A DNA stretch of 64,000 nt, taken from contig JADJGQ010000005.1 of assembly GCA_016708025.1 (NCBI GenBank), forward strand, positions 1 to 64,000. The letters are read 5' to 3'. The position numbers were made by a program, and so were the translations under genes. Below are positions 49,717-58,630 of the stretch, piece by piece. Below the pieces are notes generated by a model. It saw only the letters and a program-made list of their open reading frames with translations. It was not told the origin of the DNA and searched no databases. Position 1 is the first letter of the stretch. The number at the start of each line of letters is the position of its first letter. Origin of the DNA: a bacterium (GTDB lineage Bacteria; Zixibacteria; MSB-5A5; GN15; FEB-12).

Positions 49717-49803
49717 AGATTTCCTCCGCCAGAAGTATCGGAAGGGGGACTGACAGGGGCTGTCAGTGAAAATGCGCAAAAGATATAAAAGTGTTATACA
49801 GAA

Positions 49804-49835
49804 GGGGATGCCGGGCTGGAATCATCATATTGTTT
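49804..49835. repeat. short dispersed repeat, copy of 3591-3621
   Basis: GGGGATGCCGGGCTGGAATCATCATATTGTTT against GGGGATGCCGGCTCGGAATCATCATGTTGTT near 3591. The surrounding 49780-50088 gap (over 300 bases) holds no other clear feature. Confidence 0.4.
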
Positions 49836-50088
49836 CAGATCAGGTGGTTGGCTGTTTGGGATAGTCTCACGATTTTGGGAGTTTGGCCGTGGTCCTCTTT
49901 TCGGCCCGTTCTGCAGACCTTCTCCTCTCTATTAATGGAGCGGATCAGGGAGCAATAGGAAATGTAATACGGAGGGGGAATTGCCACACCTTGCCCATGT
50001 CAGGGATTGCATCTTTGGTGTCAGTCGCGTATAATTTGACAGGCGGGGTAGCAGGAAGAATCTTGAAAATCCCGACAACATTTCCACC

Positions 50089-50220
50089 ATGACCATCGGT
50101 CAGAGAAGGCGTTATCTGAAATGGAAGGGATTCGCGTCACTGCTATACGTCCTGTTTGTCGCATTGTACCTGAATCAAGGATTCGATGAAATGAGCTATA
50201 ACACCACCGGCCTGAAATAA
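50089..50220 (+). CDS. possible small membrane protein
   Basis: 43 codons: a basic start (MTIGQRRRYLKWKG) followed by a hydrophobic segment (FASLLYVLFVALYL) and a polar end. It is too short and its ribosome site too weak to be sure. The next gene, also encoding a protein with one membrane segment, starts 30 bases later on the same strand. Confidence 0.35.
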   Translation: MTIGQRRRYLKWKGFASLLYVLFVALYLNQGFDEMSYNTTGLK

Positions 50221-50250
50221 TGGCACCGAGAGACCAAGAGTGAAGGAAAT

Positions 50251-51024
50251 ATGGACAGTAGCTGCACAGCGATTGCATTCTCACACGGCACGTCGATTCC
50301 GTCACCAGCTTTGAGCACCATACTCTCAATCTTGGCTGGCCTCACCGTCGCCGTACTAACTTACCTCTTAGGCTTGTATAGAGACAAATTGAACATAAGG
50401 GTTGCCTGGTGGCAACAGCACATCCGTTCGCTTCTTCGGTCTCAGACCTTATTGAACCAAATAGTGTCAATTGCCGCAGACAATCGCTACGTTCTCCAAA
50501 GATATCGTGAAGCCTACGACCAGAAGACGCCTGGGCCTGTTTCCGTGCTGTTTGATTCGCCAAAACAGCTGCCAGTTGATTTGAAACTGGTTGAAGAAAT
50601 TGCGAATGATGATCTAGCAAATCGGCTGTTTCGGCTTTTTGATACGATTCGGAAAATCAATGATGACATGGAAACATGGACTCGCAGCTATTCACTCTTC
50701 AGAGAGCGTTTGATTGGGAAGAATATCGGAGAGGAAGAGTTTCTTCACAGAGTTAGTGAAGGAAAGGTTGTATTCGACACACACTTTCATTTTCTGCGTG
50801 GATTTGAAGTTGAAGTGATGGAGTGTCTTGCAATAACGAGAGTCCTGCTCGCGAATGATAAGGCCATTTCGCCATGGCAGGCAAGAAAGAAGCCAAAATC
50901 AATGATCGTCTCACAAGCTCAGATAGAAACACTTCTGCCCTCACTGTACAAAGAAATGTCAAAGGTCAGGGCAGATAGCGAAGCCAAAATCCAAAAATGG
51001 ACAGAGTTGGATAAGAAGGAATAG
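50251..51024 (+). CDS. orphan membrane-anchored helical protein
   Basis: 257 residues. One hydrophobic segment near residues 22-44 (LSTILSILAGLTVAVLTYLLGLY) and a helical cytoplasmic part (LNQIVSIAADNRYVLQRYREAYD; NRLFRLFDTIRKINDDMETWTRSY; ALSP-like tail). No family recognised. Base use is more AT-rich than in its neighbours, which could mean recent acquisition. It meets rpiB tail-to-tail with no spacer (its stop is the base before rpiB's stop). Confidence 0.5.
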   Translation: MDSSCTAIAFSHGTSIPSPALSTILSILAGLTVAVLTYLLGLYRDKLNIRVAWWQQHIRSLLRSQTLLNQIVSIAADNRYVLQRYREAYDQKTPGPVSVLFDSPKQLPVDLKLVEEIANDDLANRLFRLFDTIRKINDDMETWTRSYSLFRERLIGKNIGEEEFLHRVSEGKVVFDTHFHFLRGFEVEVMECLAITRVLLANDKAISPWQARKKPKSMIVSQAQIETLLPSLYKEMSKVRADSEAKIQKWTELDKKE

Positions 51025-51468
51025 TCACTTAAACCCCTCTTCCCTCTCGATCTTCTCCACTCGCGAGATGTGGCGGCCGCCCTCGAATTCGGTTTCGATA
51101 AATTGGCGGACGGTCTCTTCGAGTTGATTCTCGGGAGTGTATTTGGCGGCGAGGGCCAGGACATTGGCATTGTTGTGCTGACGGGTCAGGTGGGCCATCT
51201 CCGGATTGAGAGCCAATCCGGAGCGGACACCCTTTACTTTATTCGCGGCGATATTCATGCCATTGCCGGTCCAGCAGACGGTGATACCATAGTCAGCCTG
51301 ACCATCGGCAACCGCGTGCGCCACTTTGAGACCGTAATCGGGATAATCAACCGAGGATTCATCATTGGTGCCAAAATCTGTCACCTGATGGCCCAATCGT
51401 GCAAGGATCGCTTTGACCTTCTCCTTGAACTGGTATCCCTTATGATCAGCGCCGACCGCGATCTTCAT
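51025..51468 (-). CDS. rpiB: ribose-5-phosphate isomerase B
   Basis: 147 residues, the RpiB/LacAB length. It interconverts ribose 5-phosphate and ribulose 5-phosphate in the pentose phosphate route. MKIAVGADHKGYQFKE opening; catalytic Cys65 in GITVCWTGNGMNIAANKVKGVR; TRQHNNANVLALAAKYT. E. coli RpiB has its active Cys at 66. It overlaps ilvE by one base. Confidence 0.93.
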   Translation of the reverse strand: MKIAVGADHKGYQFKEKVKAILARLGHQVTDFGTNDESSVDYPDYGLKVAHAVADGQADYGITVCWTGNGMNIAANKVKGVRSGLALNPEMAHLTRQHNNANVLALAAKYTPENQLEETVRQFIETEFEGGRHISRVEKIEREEGFK

Positions 51469-52412
51469 CAGACAGGAACCTCGTTATATTTCGGAACAAA
51501 CGACAGCCAACCATACTTGTCATCGGCATCGCCGGTGATGATGGCGAAATAGGCCTGCTGCAATTTCTTGGTGAGTGGCCCACATTTGCCAGACCCGACC
51601 TGGATCTGGTCAACCGAAGAGATTGGAGTAACCTCAGCGGCCGAGCCGGTGAAGAAAACCTCGTCGGCGATGTAGAGCAGTTCGCGCGGGATATTCTGTT
51701 CGATAACTTCGAGGCCAATATCTTTGGCCAGAGCCATGATCGATTCACGGGTGATGCCGGGGAGGATCGAGGCTCCGAGCGGCGGAGTATAAAGTTTGCC
51801 GTTACGCACGACAAAGATATTCTCGCCGGAGCCCTCGGAGACATGACCGTAATTGTCCAAAGCGATGCCTTCGACATAACCGTGCGCCAGCGCTTCCATT
51901 TTGATCAACTGACCATTCATGTAGTTGGCGGCGGATTTGGACATCATCGGAATAGTGTTCGGCGCGGGACGGGTCCAGGAAGAGACACAGACAGAGACGC
52001 CTTTTTCGAGCGCTTCCGGTCCGAGATACTTCCCCCAATCCCAGACAGCGATAGCGAGCTCGGTCGGCGAGTTGGTCGGATCGACTCCGACAGTGCCGAA
52101 TCCACGGTACGCAATCGGCCGGACATAACATTCGTCCATCCGGTTGATGCCGACCAGATTCATGATGGCATCATCGACCTGATCCATGGAGAATGGGATA
52201 TTCATCCGATAGATCTTGGCCGAGTTGAAAAGGCGACGGGTATGGTCGCGAAGACGAAATGCGGCGGGACCTTTCTTGGTCTTGTAGACGCGCATCCCTT
52301 CGAAGACTGATGAACCGTAGTGAATGACATGGGAGAGAATGTGGATTTTGGCATCCTCCCAGCGAACCATTTTGCCATTCATCCAAATATAGTCAGTTTG
52401 ATTAACCGCCAT
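51468..52412 (-). CDS. ilvE: branched-chain amino acid aminotransferase
   Basis: 314 residues from the ATG at 52412 (MAVNQTDYIWMNGKM); an ATG at 52427 adds five residues. Fold-type IV PLP enzyme: HYGSSVFEGMR, IPMMSKSAANYMNGQLIK with the PLP Lys159, ALDNYGHVSEGSGENIFVV and PGITRESIMALA. It makes or degrades Val, Leu and Ile with 2-oxoglutarate. It overlaps rpiB by one base. Confidence 0.92.
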   Translation of the reverse strand: MAVNQTDYIWMNGKMVRWEDAKIHILSHVIHYGSSVFEGMRVYKTKKGPAAFRLRDHTRRLFNSAKIYRMNIPFSMDQVDDAIMNLVGINRMDECYVRPIAYRGFGTVGVDPTNSPTELAIAVWDWGKYLGPEALEKGVSVCVSSWTRPAPNTIPMMSKSAANYMNGQLIKMEALAHGYVEGIALDNYGHVSEGSGENIFVVRNGKLYTPPLGASILPGITRESIMALAKDIGLEVIEQNIPRELLYIADEVFFTGSAAEVTPISSVDQIQVGSGKCGPLTKKLQQAYFAIITGDADDKYGWLSFVPKYNEVPV

Positions 52413-52601
52413 AGAACAGACCCTCAAAGACTCAGGTGAAAACCATTACTCCATCGCATGATAACAAATGGATTCCAGCCCTTCAAGGCAAATCAACGTC
52501 GAGAGGCCAAAAGAGAGTGACCTTTCGAGGAGAAACTCAAAAGGTCACACGCAAAATAGTATGTTGTTGCGAGACAGCGACGTTTCGTGTCTGAACTGGA
52601 A

Positions 52602-53177
52602 TTATTGCTGATTTCCCTCTCCAGCGCGTTTCCAGACGAGTGGGAGGATCCACGCGGCCAGCCCGATCTTGACGAGCATACCGACGAGGAACGGTGTGAG
52701 CCCCAGTGCGATCACTGTGTCAACGGGGACAAAACGCGAGAGCATAGCGACGCCACACGCGAAGATGATGGCATAGCCGATTGTCATAGCGACAATCGAA
52801 CGGAAAATGGTACGGTCCCAACCGCGCTCTGCGAGTGAACCGACCATGTATGCAGCTAATACAAAACCGAGCAGATAGCCACCGGTCGGTCCGAAAAGAA
52901 CCTGCGGGCCAGCGGCTCCACCAGCGAAGACCGGGAGTCCGGCAGCACCTTCGAGGAGGTAAGCGACCACCACGCCAGTCCCCCGCACGCGTCCAAGCGC
53001 CATAGCGACGAGCAAAACGCCGAATGTCTGGCCGGTGACCGGTACCGGGGAAAACGGCAACGGAAAGGCGACATAGGCGGAGGCGACCAGGAGTAAGTTG
53101 AAGGCGAGCAGGATCGGCAGCTCCATCAGTTTGGAGGCTGGTTTAACGAGATCGTATGCGACAACGCGGCTCTGCAT
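52602..53177 (-). CDS. bioY: biotin transporter BioY
   Basis: 191 residues, six membrane segments. The S-component of an energy-coupling-factor biotin transporter. Diagnostic: PLPFSPVPVTGQTFGVLLVAMALG and LEGAAGLPVFAGG..., GPTGGYLLGFVLAAYMVG. No bioM/bioN are nearby; BioY alone can work or share modules. Biotin is needed by the carboxylase at 61.5-63.5 kb. Confidence 0.95.
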   Translation of the reverse strand: MQSRVVAYDLVKPASKLMELPILLAFNLLLVASAYVAFPLPFSPVPVTGQTFGVLLVAMALGRVRGTGVVVAYLLEGAAGLPVFAGGAAGPQVLFGPTGGYLLGFVLAAYMVGSLAERGWDRTIFRSIVAMTIGYAIIFACGVAMLSRFVPVDTVIALGLTPFLVGMLVKIGLAAWILPLVWKRAGEGNQQ

Positions 53178-53243
53178 GAAGGATATCCTTTTTTGGTCTT
53201 TGTTTCGGGGGAAAGATGAAGGGTTGAAGAAGGGATGTCAAGG

Positions 53244-53720
53244 CTAATACCTTGGGTGGCCCACCCACGCTCCTTGGTGTATGCTCGATGTGTCGTATCC
53301 TCCGCTCACCGAGTATCGAAGGGATTCCCAGACATTCACGTCTAATTCGCCAGACAAATTTCTTTCAAAGACAGCACACTTCGTTGAATCACACCAAAGT
53401 GAGACTCGTATCGAATCAGGTGTAATGAACTCGACCGTGGTGGTGTCATAGCATTCGTAAAGTGAAAACACAGCGAAGGGTTGAGCGAATAGGGCATCCT
53501 TTCGTCGCGCCTTAATAACTGTGGTAGTAGGGGTTGTTGCGTCGCTGCAGCACCACGCCAGAATCCTCCATGATTCATTCTCTGCATGAGCGACCTTGCC
53601 CTGAGAATTCCAGGGCTCAGACAATGTGAAGGATTTTTGATAGTCAAACGCGGCAAGTCCACTCACACCTACGGCGACAAGAACCCAGATCCATTTTTTG
53701 CTTTTGGTATGCGCTCTCAT
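53244..53720 (-). CDS. hypothetical exported protein
   Basis: 158 residues. A basic start and a hydrophobic stretch (KKWIWVLVAVGVSGLAAF, about 8-26) look like a signal anchor. Beyond it: ILAWCCSDATTPTTTVIKARRK, FAVFSLYECYDTTTVEFITPDSI, VSLWCDSTKCAVFERNL: five cysteines, including a Cys pair. No family recognised. Confidence 0.5.
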   Translation of the reverse strand: MRAHTKSKKWIWVLVAVGVSGLAAFDYQKSFTLSEPWNSQGKVAHAENESWRILAWCCSDATTPTTTVIKARRKDALFAQPFAVFSLYECYDTTTVEFITPDSIRVSLWCDSTKCAVFERNLSGELDVNVWESLRYSVSGGYDTSSIHQGAWVGHPRY

Positions 53721-53836
53721 TGTGCCTCCTAGAATCTACAAATCGCGTGGTGGCAGGATCACATTCTCACGTCGTTCGAAGGATCCTGCCCTACATCTCT
53801 CTATGGTAGGGCAACGCCATGCAACAACAGTGAAGA

Positions 53837-53915
53837 GGCTTCGACTTCGCTCAGCCAAAAGAACACCCTCACAAAGTGAACAGTCCGGTATTCGGGCTGA
53901 GCGAAGTCGAAGCCC
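53837..53915. repeat. inverted repeat with exact 20-bp arms
   Basis: GGCTTCGACTTCGCTCAGCC (53837-53856) and its exact complement GGCTGAGCGAAGTCGAAGCC (53895-53914), separated by 38 bases. Copies of the arm occur at 48829 and, diverged, at 3762-3871. It lies in a 271-base gap without a gene. Confidence 0.85.
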
Positions 53916-53991
53916 GAAGTCTCAGCCATATATCTATATCTCTTGATACAATGCAAAGCACGAACTGGAAGAACTCGTTCGTACTACGAAA

Positions 53992-55140
53992 TCACCCCTT
54001 CGGTCTGAGAGCTTTCAGTAGTTCGCGGGCGATGACGAGGCGCTGGATCTCGGAAGTACCTTCGCCGATCTCGCAGAGCTTAACATCGCGCCAGATACGC
54101 TCTGCCGGATAGGGGCCAGTGTAATAACCGATACCGCCAAGTATACCGATCGCGGTCGTCGCGCAACGGGTGCCGACCTCGGAGGAGTACAGTTTCGCCA
54201 TAGCGGACATATGACCGAACGGGACACCGGCATCTTTCATGAGGGCGGCTTCGTAGCAGAGCAAACGCGCTGCGGCAAGTTCGGTCGCCATGTCGGCGAG
54301 TTTGTGCTGAATAGCCTGATTGCTGGAGATAGGTTCGCCGAATTGAACGCGGTCGGTCGCATATTTCAGCGCGCAGTCGAGTGCTCCCTGCCCTAACCCG
54401 ATCGCCATGGCGCCGATGGAAATACGGCCGCCATCAAGGGTCATCAACATCTGCTTGAACCCCTGCCCTATCTCGCCGAGCTGGTTTTCGACCGGGACTT
54501 TAAGATCATCGAAATGGAGGAATGCGGTATCGGAACCGCGCAGGCCGAGCTTATTCTCTTTTTTGCCGACAGCGTACCCTTTCCATTCTTTTTCGAGAAT
54601 GAAGCAGGTAATGTTTTTGTCTTTGGGATCATCCGAGGTTCGCGATGACGCAATCGTCGCAAAGGCTTTGGTTGCCGAAGTAATCCAGCATTTGGAGCCG
54701 TTGATGATCCAGTTGTCTCCCTCGCGGCGGGCCATCGTGCGCGTACCGCCGGCATCGGAACCGGCATCGGGTTCGGTCAGGCCGAAGGCCATCAGTTCGC
54801 CATTGGCGGCGCGTGGGAGGTACTTTTTCTTCTGAGCTTCGGTGCCGAATTTATAGACCGGCCAAGTGCCGAGAGAATTGTGCGCGGCAATCGTGATGCC
54901 GGTTGAGCCGCAGACGCGGGAGAGTTCTTCGACGGCGATGGCGTAGGTAACGGTATCAGTCGGACGTCCGCCGTACTGCTCAGGGATGAGCATCCCCATC
55001 AGCCCCATTTCGGTCATGGGGGCGAGATGCTCGGTCGGGAAACGCTGTTCGAGGTCGAGCGTGACGGCGAGGGGTTCTATTTTCTCAAGGGAGAAGGCGC
55101 GAATTTTCTCGCGATATTCGTCGTGTTTTTTCTCGAGCAT
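53992..55140 (-). CDS. acyl-CoA dehydrogenase (short/branched-chain type)
   Basis: 382 residues. FAD enzyme oxidising acyl-CoA to enoyl-CoA. LTEPDAGSDAGGT and CWITSATKA (FAD/acyl-CoA binding), LGLRGSDTAFLHFDDLKVP, GRISIGAMAIGLGQGALD, and the catalytic Glu360 in IGEGTSEIQR. The Glu in this place is of short-chain/butyryl-CoA and glutaryl-type enzymes. It follows the second dehydrogenase gene by 2 bases; electron transfer flavoprotein genes are not in the window. Confidence 0.93.
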   Translation of the reverse strand: MLEKKHDEYREKIRAFSLEKIEPLAVTLDLEQRFPTEHLAPMTEMGLMGMLIPEQYGGRPTDTVTYAIAVEELSRVCGSTGITIAAHNSLGTWPVYKFGTEAQKKKYLPRAANGELMAFGLTEPDAGSDAGGTRTMARREGDNWIINGSKCWITSATKAFATIASSRTSDDPKDKNITCFILEKEWKGYAVGKKENKLGLRGSDTAFLHFDDLKVPVENQLGEIGQGFKQMLMTLDGGRISIGAMAIGLGQGALDCALKYATDRVQFGEPISSNQAIQHKLADMATELAAARLLCYEAALMKDAGVPFGHMSAMAKLYSSEVGTRCATTAIGILGGIGYYTGPYPAERIWRDVKLCEIGEGTSEIQRLVIARELLKALRPKG

Positions 55141-55142
55141 GC

Positions 55143-56285
55143 TTAGTCCTTTAAGAGGTCGCGTGAAATGACCATGCGTTGAGCCTCGGAGGTTCCTTCG
55201 TAAAGTTCAGTCACGCGGGCATCGCGGAAATACCGCTCAACCGCATACTCCTTGATATAGCCGTAGCCGCCATGAATTTGTACGGCCTGATCGCAGACAT
55301 AGTTTGCCATTTGCGAGGCGAACAGTTTCGCCATGGAGGACTCGCGCGGCGCGGCGGTTCCTTCGTCTTTCAACTGTGCGGCACGATAAGCCAGCAAACG
55401 GGCGGCATCGAGGCGAGTCGCCATGTCGGCCAGTTTGAATTGGATCGCCTGGAAATTAGCAATCGGCTGATTGAATTGCTTGCGGACTTTGGAATATTTG
55501 ATCGCTTCATTCAGTGCTGCCTGGGCGATGCCGATCGCCTGGAAAGAGACGCCGATGCGACCGGAATTCAGAATCGAGACCGCCATGCGGAAACCATCCT
55601 GTAATTCACCCAACAGGTGATTTTTGGGGACTTTTACGTCAACAAAAGTCACTTCGCGAGTGTCGGAGGCTTTGATCCCGCATTTCTTTTCCGGTTTGCC
55701 AAGCATGATACCTTTGGAGCCTGATTCTACCAGGAAGCAGGAAATTCCCCTGCGTGCTTCCTCGGGGCGGGTCTTGGCGAATACGACAAAAACGCCGGCA
55801 TACACCGCATTGGTGACGAATGCTTTGGTGCCGTTGAGCAGCCAATGGTCTCCCTTATCGACCGCGGTGGTGGTAAGGGAGGCGACATCGGTGCCGGCGT
55901 TTGGCTCGGTTATGCAATAGGCGCCGATCTTCTCACCGGCGGCCATAGCGGGGAGGAATTTCTGTTTCAGTTCATCCGAACCGAATTCCTTGATGATCTC
56001 ACAGCAGAGCGAATTATGCACGGAGAGCATAATGCCGAACCCGGCGGAGGCGCTGCAGAGCTCCTCGAGTACCCCCATGAAGGTGACGGTCTTTTGACCA
56101 AGACCGCCATACTCTTCGGGAACGGTGAAGCCGAAATAGCCAAGTTCGGCGCACTCTTTGATGAGTTCGGTCGGAGTTTTCTCATGTTCATCAAATGACT
56201 CAGCGAACGGATAGATCCGTTTGTCCGCCAGATCGCGAGCCATCTGTTTGAATTCAAGATCTTCGTCGGATAACTGAAACTGCAT
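55143..56285 (-). CDS. acyl-CoA dehydrogenase, second copy
   Basis: 380 residues. The same family as its neighbour: EYGGLGQKTVTFMGVLEELC, CITEPNAGTDVASLTT, GIKASDTREVTFVDVKVP, GRIGVSFQAIGIAQAAL, and the catalytic Glu363 in YEGTSEAQRM. Sequences of the pair differ throughout, so this is an old duplication and their substrates may differ. It follows the hydroxyacyl-CoA dehydrogenase gene by 9 bases. Confidence 0.93.
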   Translation of the reverse strand: MQFQLSDEDLEFKQMARDLADKRIYPFAESFDEHEKTPTELIKECAELGYFGFTVPEEYGGLGQKTVTFMGVLEELCSASAGFGIMLSVHNSLCCEIIKEFGSDELKQKFLPAMAAGEKIGAYCITEPNAGTDVASLTTTAVDKGDHWLLNGTKAFVTNAVYAGVFVVFAKTRPEEARRGISCFLVESGSKGIMLGKPEKKCGIKASDTREVTFVDVKVPKNHLLGELQDGFRMAVSILNSGRIGVSFQAIGIAQAALNEAIKYSKVRKQFNQPIANFQAIQFKLADMATRLDAARLLAYRAAQLKDEGTAAPRESSMAKLFASQMANYVCDQAVQIHGGYGYIKEYAVERYFRDARVTELYEGTSEAQRMVISRDLLKD

Positions 56286-56294
56286 TCATGCCTC

Positions 56295-57155
56295 TCAAGA
56301 ATAAGTATAGAATCCACGGCCGGATTTGCGGCCGAGATATCCTGCCTGGACCATTTTGCGGAGCAGCGGACAGGGGCGATATTTCGGATCACCCAGACCA
56401 CTGTGCATGACTTCAAGAATTGACAAGCAAACATCCAGCCCGATAAAATCGGCCAACTGGAGCGGGCCCATCGGGTGGTTCATTCCAAGTTTCATCACTT
56501 CGTCGATTGCTTCGACCGTGCCGACGCCTTCCATATGGGCGTAGATCGCTTCGTTGATCATCGGCATGAGGATGCGGTTGGCGATAAAGCCGGGGAAATC
56601 GTTCACTTCGACCGGCGTCTTCCCCAGTTTCTTCGAAAGTTCGGCGATAAGTGCGTAGGTTTCGTCGCTGGTGGCGATGCCGCGGATCAGTTCGATCAGC
56701 TTCATCATCGGGACCGGATTCATAAAGTGCATTCCGATGAACTTGTCGGCGCGCTTGGTAGCGGCGGCAAGTTGGGTGATCGGAAGCGATGAGGTGTTGG
56801 ATGCAAAGATCACCTCAGGCGGACAGACTGCCTCGAGCCGTTTGAAGATATCCAGTTTGACTGCGAGGTTTTCGGTCACGGCCTCAATGACCAACTGACT
56901 GTTTTTCGCGGAGTCCAGATCGGTCGAGGTTTTGATCCGGTTGAGGGTCGAGCCTTTGTCGTCCTCGGTGATCGCACCCTTCTTGACGATGCGGTCGAGC
57001 GATTTGGTGATCGCGGCAAACGCGCGATCGAGGAATTCCTGCTGCAGGTCAACGACCGTAACATCGTAACCGAACGAGGCGAAAACCTGGGCAATCCCAT
57101 TCCCCATTGTCCCGCTGCCGATAACCGTCACCTGTTTGATGTTGTCAACGTTCAT
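56295..57155 (-). CDS. hbd: 3-hydroxybutyryl/hydroxyacyl-CoA dehydrogenase
   Basis: 286 residues. NAD-binding VTVIGSGTMGNGIAQVFASFG; active-site HFMNPVPMMKLIELIRG (His, catalytic) and later NDFPGFIANRILMPMINEAI, KLGMNHPMGPLQLADFIGLD. It reduces acetoacetyl-CoA or oxidises hydroxyacyl-CoA. Length is the single-domain Hbd type. It lies between thiolase and acyl-CoA dehydrogenase genes. Confidence 0.95.
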   Translation of the reverse strand: MNVDNIKQVTVIGSGTMGNGIAQVFASFGYDVTVVDLQQEFLDRAFAAITKSLDRIVKKGAITEDDKGSTLNRIKTSTDLDSAKNSQLVIEAVTENLAVKLDIFKRLEAVCPPEVIFASNTSSLPITQLAAATKRADKFIGMHFMNPVPMMKLIELIRGIATSDETYALIAELSKKLGKTPVEVNDFPGFIANRILMPMINEAIYAHMEGVGTVEAIDEVMKLGMNHPMGPLQLADFIGLDVCLSILEVMHSGLGDPKYRPCPLLRKMVQAGYLGRKSGRGFYTYS

Positions 57156-57178
57156 ATAACAATCCTTCCCGGAGAGGA

Positions 57179-58369
57179 TCAGACGATTTCTATTGCCAGG
57201 GCGACCGCGTTTCCGCCACCAAGGCAGAGCGTCGCCATACCGTTCTTTTTACCACGATCTTTGAGCGCATAGATCAAAGTCGCGAGGATACGGGTGCCGG
57301 AGGCACCGATCGGATGGCCCAGCGCTACCGCGCCGCCATTCACATTAACGCGATCGAAATCCCAGCCAAGCCCCTTACCGTCGGCCAACGCCTGCACGGA
57401 GAATGCCTCGTTGGCTTCGATCAGATCGAAGTGGTCGATCTTGACCTGCATTTTATCCATCAGTTTCTGGACGGCGTAGATCGGTGAGAAAAAGAGGAGT
57501 TCGGGTGGCGTACCGGCGACGGCGTAGTCGACGATGCGGGCCAGCGGCTTGAGATTGTTCTTCTTGATATATTCTTCGGAGACCACGACCGAAGCGGCGG
57601 AACCATCATTGAGGCCAGGCGCATTGCCGGCGGTGACAGTGCCATCTTTCTGGAAAGCCGGTTTGAGCTTGGCGAGAGATTCTACTGAGACATCCGCGCG
57701 CGGAGCTTCGTCTTTGGCAAACATCACCGGGTCTCCCTTACGCTGCGGGACCGGGATGGCGAAAATCTCGTTGGCGAATTTGTTGGCGGTCCAGGCGGCA
57801 ACCGCTTTGCGATGTGAGTTGTAAGCAAACTGATCCTGTTCATCGCGGCCGATACCGGCTTTGACGGCGGTCAGCTCGGCGGCATTCCCCATGTGCCAAT
57901 CTTTGAAGGAACACCAGAGTCCGTCGGAGATCATGATATCATCGAGTTTCTGGTGGCCGAACTTGGTCCCCTGTTTGGCGCCACGAATGACGTACGGCGT
58001 GTGGGACATAGATTCCATGCCACCGGCTACGATCAGATGCTGGTCACCAGCGCGAATCGACTGCGCCGCCAGCATCACCGCCTTCAGACCCGAGCCACAA
58101 ACTTTGTTGATGGTAAGGGCCGGGACCTCCGGCGGAATGCCACCGTGGATAGCGGCCTGACGAGCAGGAGCCTGTCCGGCGCCACCCTGAACGACTTGTC
58201 CCATAATGACTTCATCGATTTCGGCCGAGTTTATGCCGGCGCGTTTGACGGCTTCACGGACGGCATGAGCGCCCAGTTGGGTGGCAGTCATACTGCCTAA
58301 TCCGCCATGGAGAACACCTATCGCAGAACGACAGATGGAAACGATATATGCTTCATTGCGAGACGCCAT
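57179..58369 (-). CDS. acetyl-CoA C-acetyltransferase (thiolase)
   Basis: 396 residues. Active Cys91 in NKVCGSGLKAVM; IVAGGMESMSHTPYV; NVNGGAVALGHPIGASGTR (His) and CLGGGNAVALAIE with a second Cys. It makes or cleaves acetoacetyl-CoA. It is the first gene of the thl-hbd-acd-acd operon. The operon has no crotonase; the hydratase at the right end of the window could serve. Confidence 0.95.
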   Translation of the reverse strand: MASRNEAYIVSICRSAIGVLHGGLGSMTATQLGAHAVREAVKRAGINSAEIDEVIMGQVVQGGAGQAPARQAAIHGGIPPEVPALTINKVCGSGLKAVMLAAQSIRAGDQHLIVAGGMESMSHTPYVIRGAKQGTKFGHQKLDDIMISDGLWCSFKDWHMGNAAELTAVKAGIGRDEQDQFAYNSHRKAVAAWTANKFANEIFAIPVPQRKGDPVMFAKDEAPRADVSVESLAKLKPAFQKDGTVTAGNAPGLNDGSAASVVVSEEYIKKNNLKPLARIVDYAVAGTPPELLFFSPIYAVQKLMDKMQVKIDHFDLIEANEAFSVQALADGKGLGWDFDRVNVNGGAVALGHPIGASGTRILATLIYALKDRGKKNGMATLCLGGGNAVALAIEIV

Positions 58370-58630
58370 GAGTCAAAGACCTCCTTGAAGAGTGCAGTAA
58401 TCATCCAATAAGTGAAATATATACCAAACGGTTCCGGGCAAATCAAGCGAATCAATTCACAAACTCGGGCGACAAGCCACCCTGCCCGGCGCCAATAGGG
58501 GATATTTTTTATCTTTACAGTCTATTCTCTATTTTTCTACCTTTTCGCTGCTAATCGCCCAAGGATGTGCACAGTATCAATAGACCATGCTAAGGGTGCG
58601 CGAATGGGCAACAGACGAATGGAGAAACTA

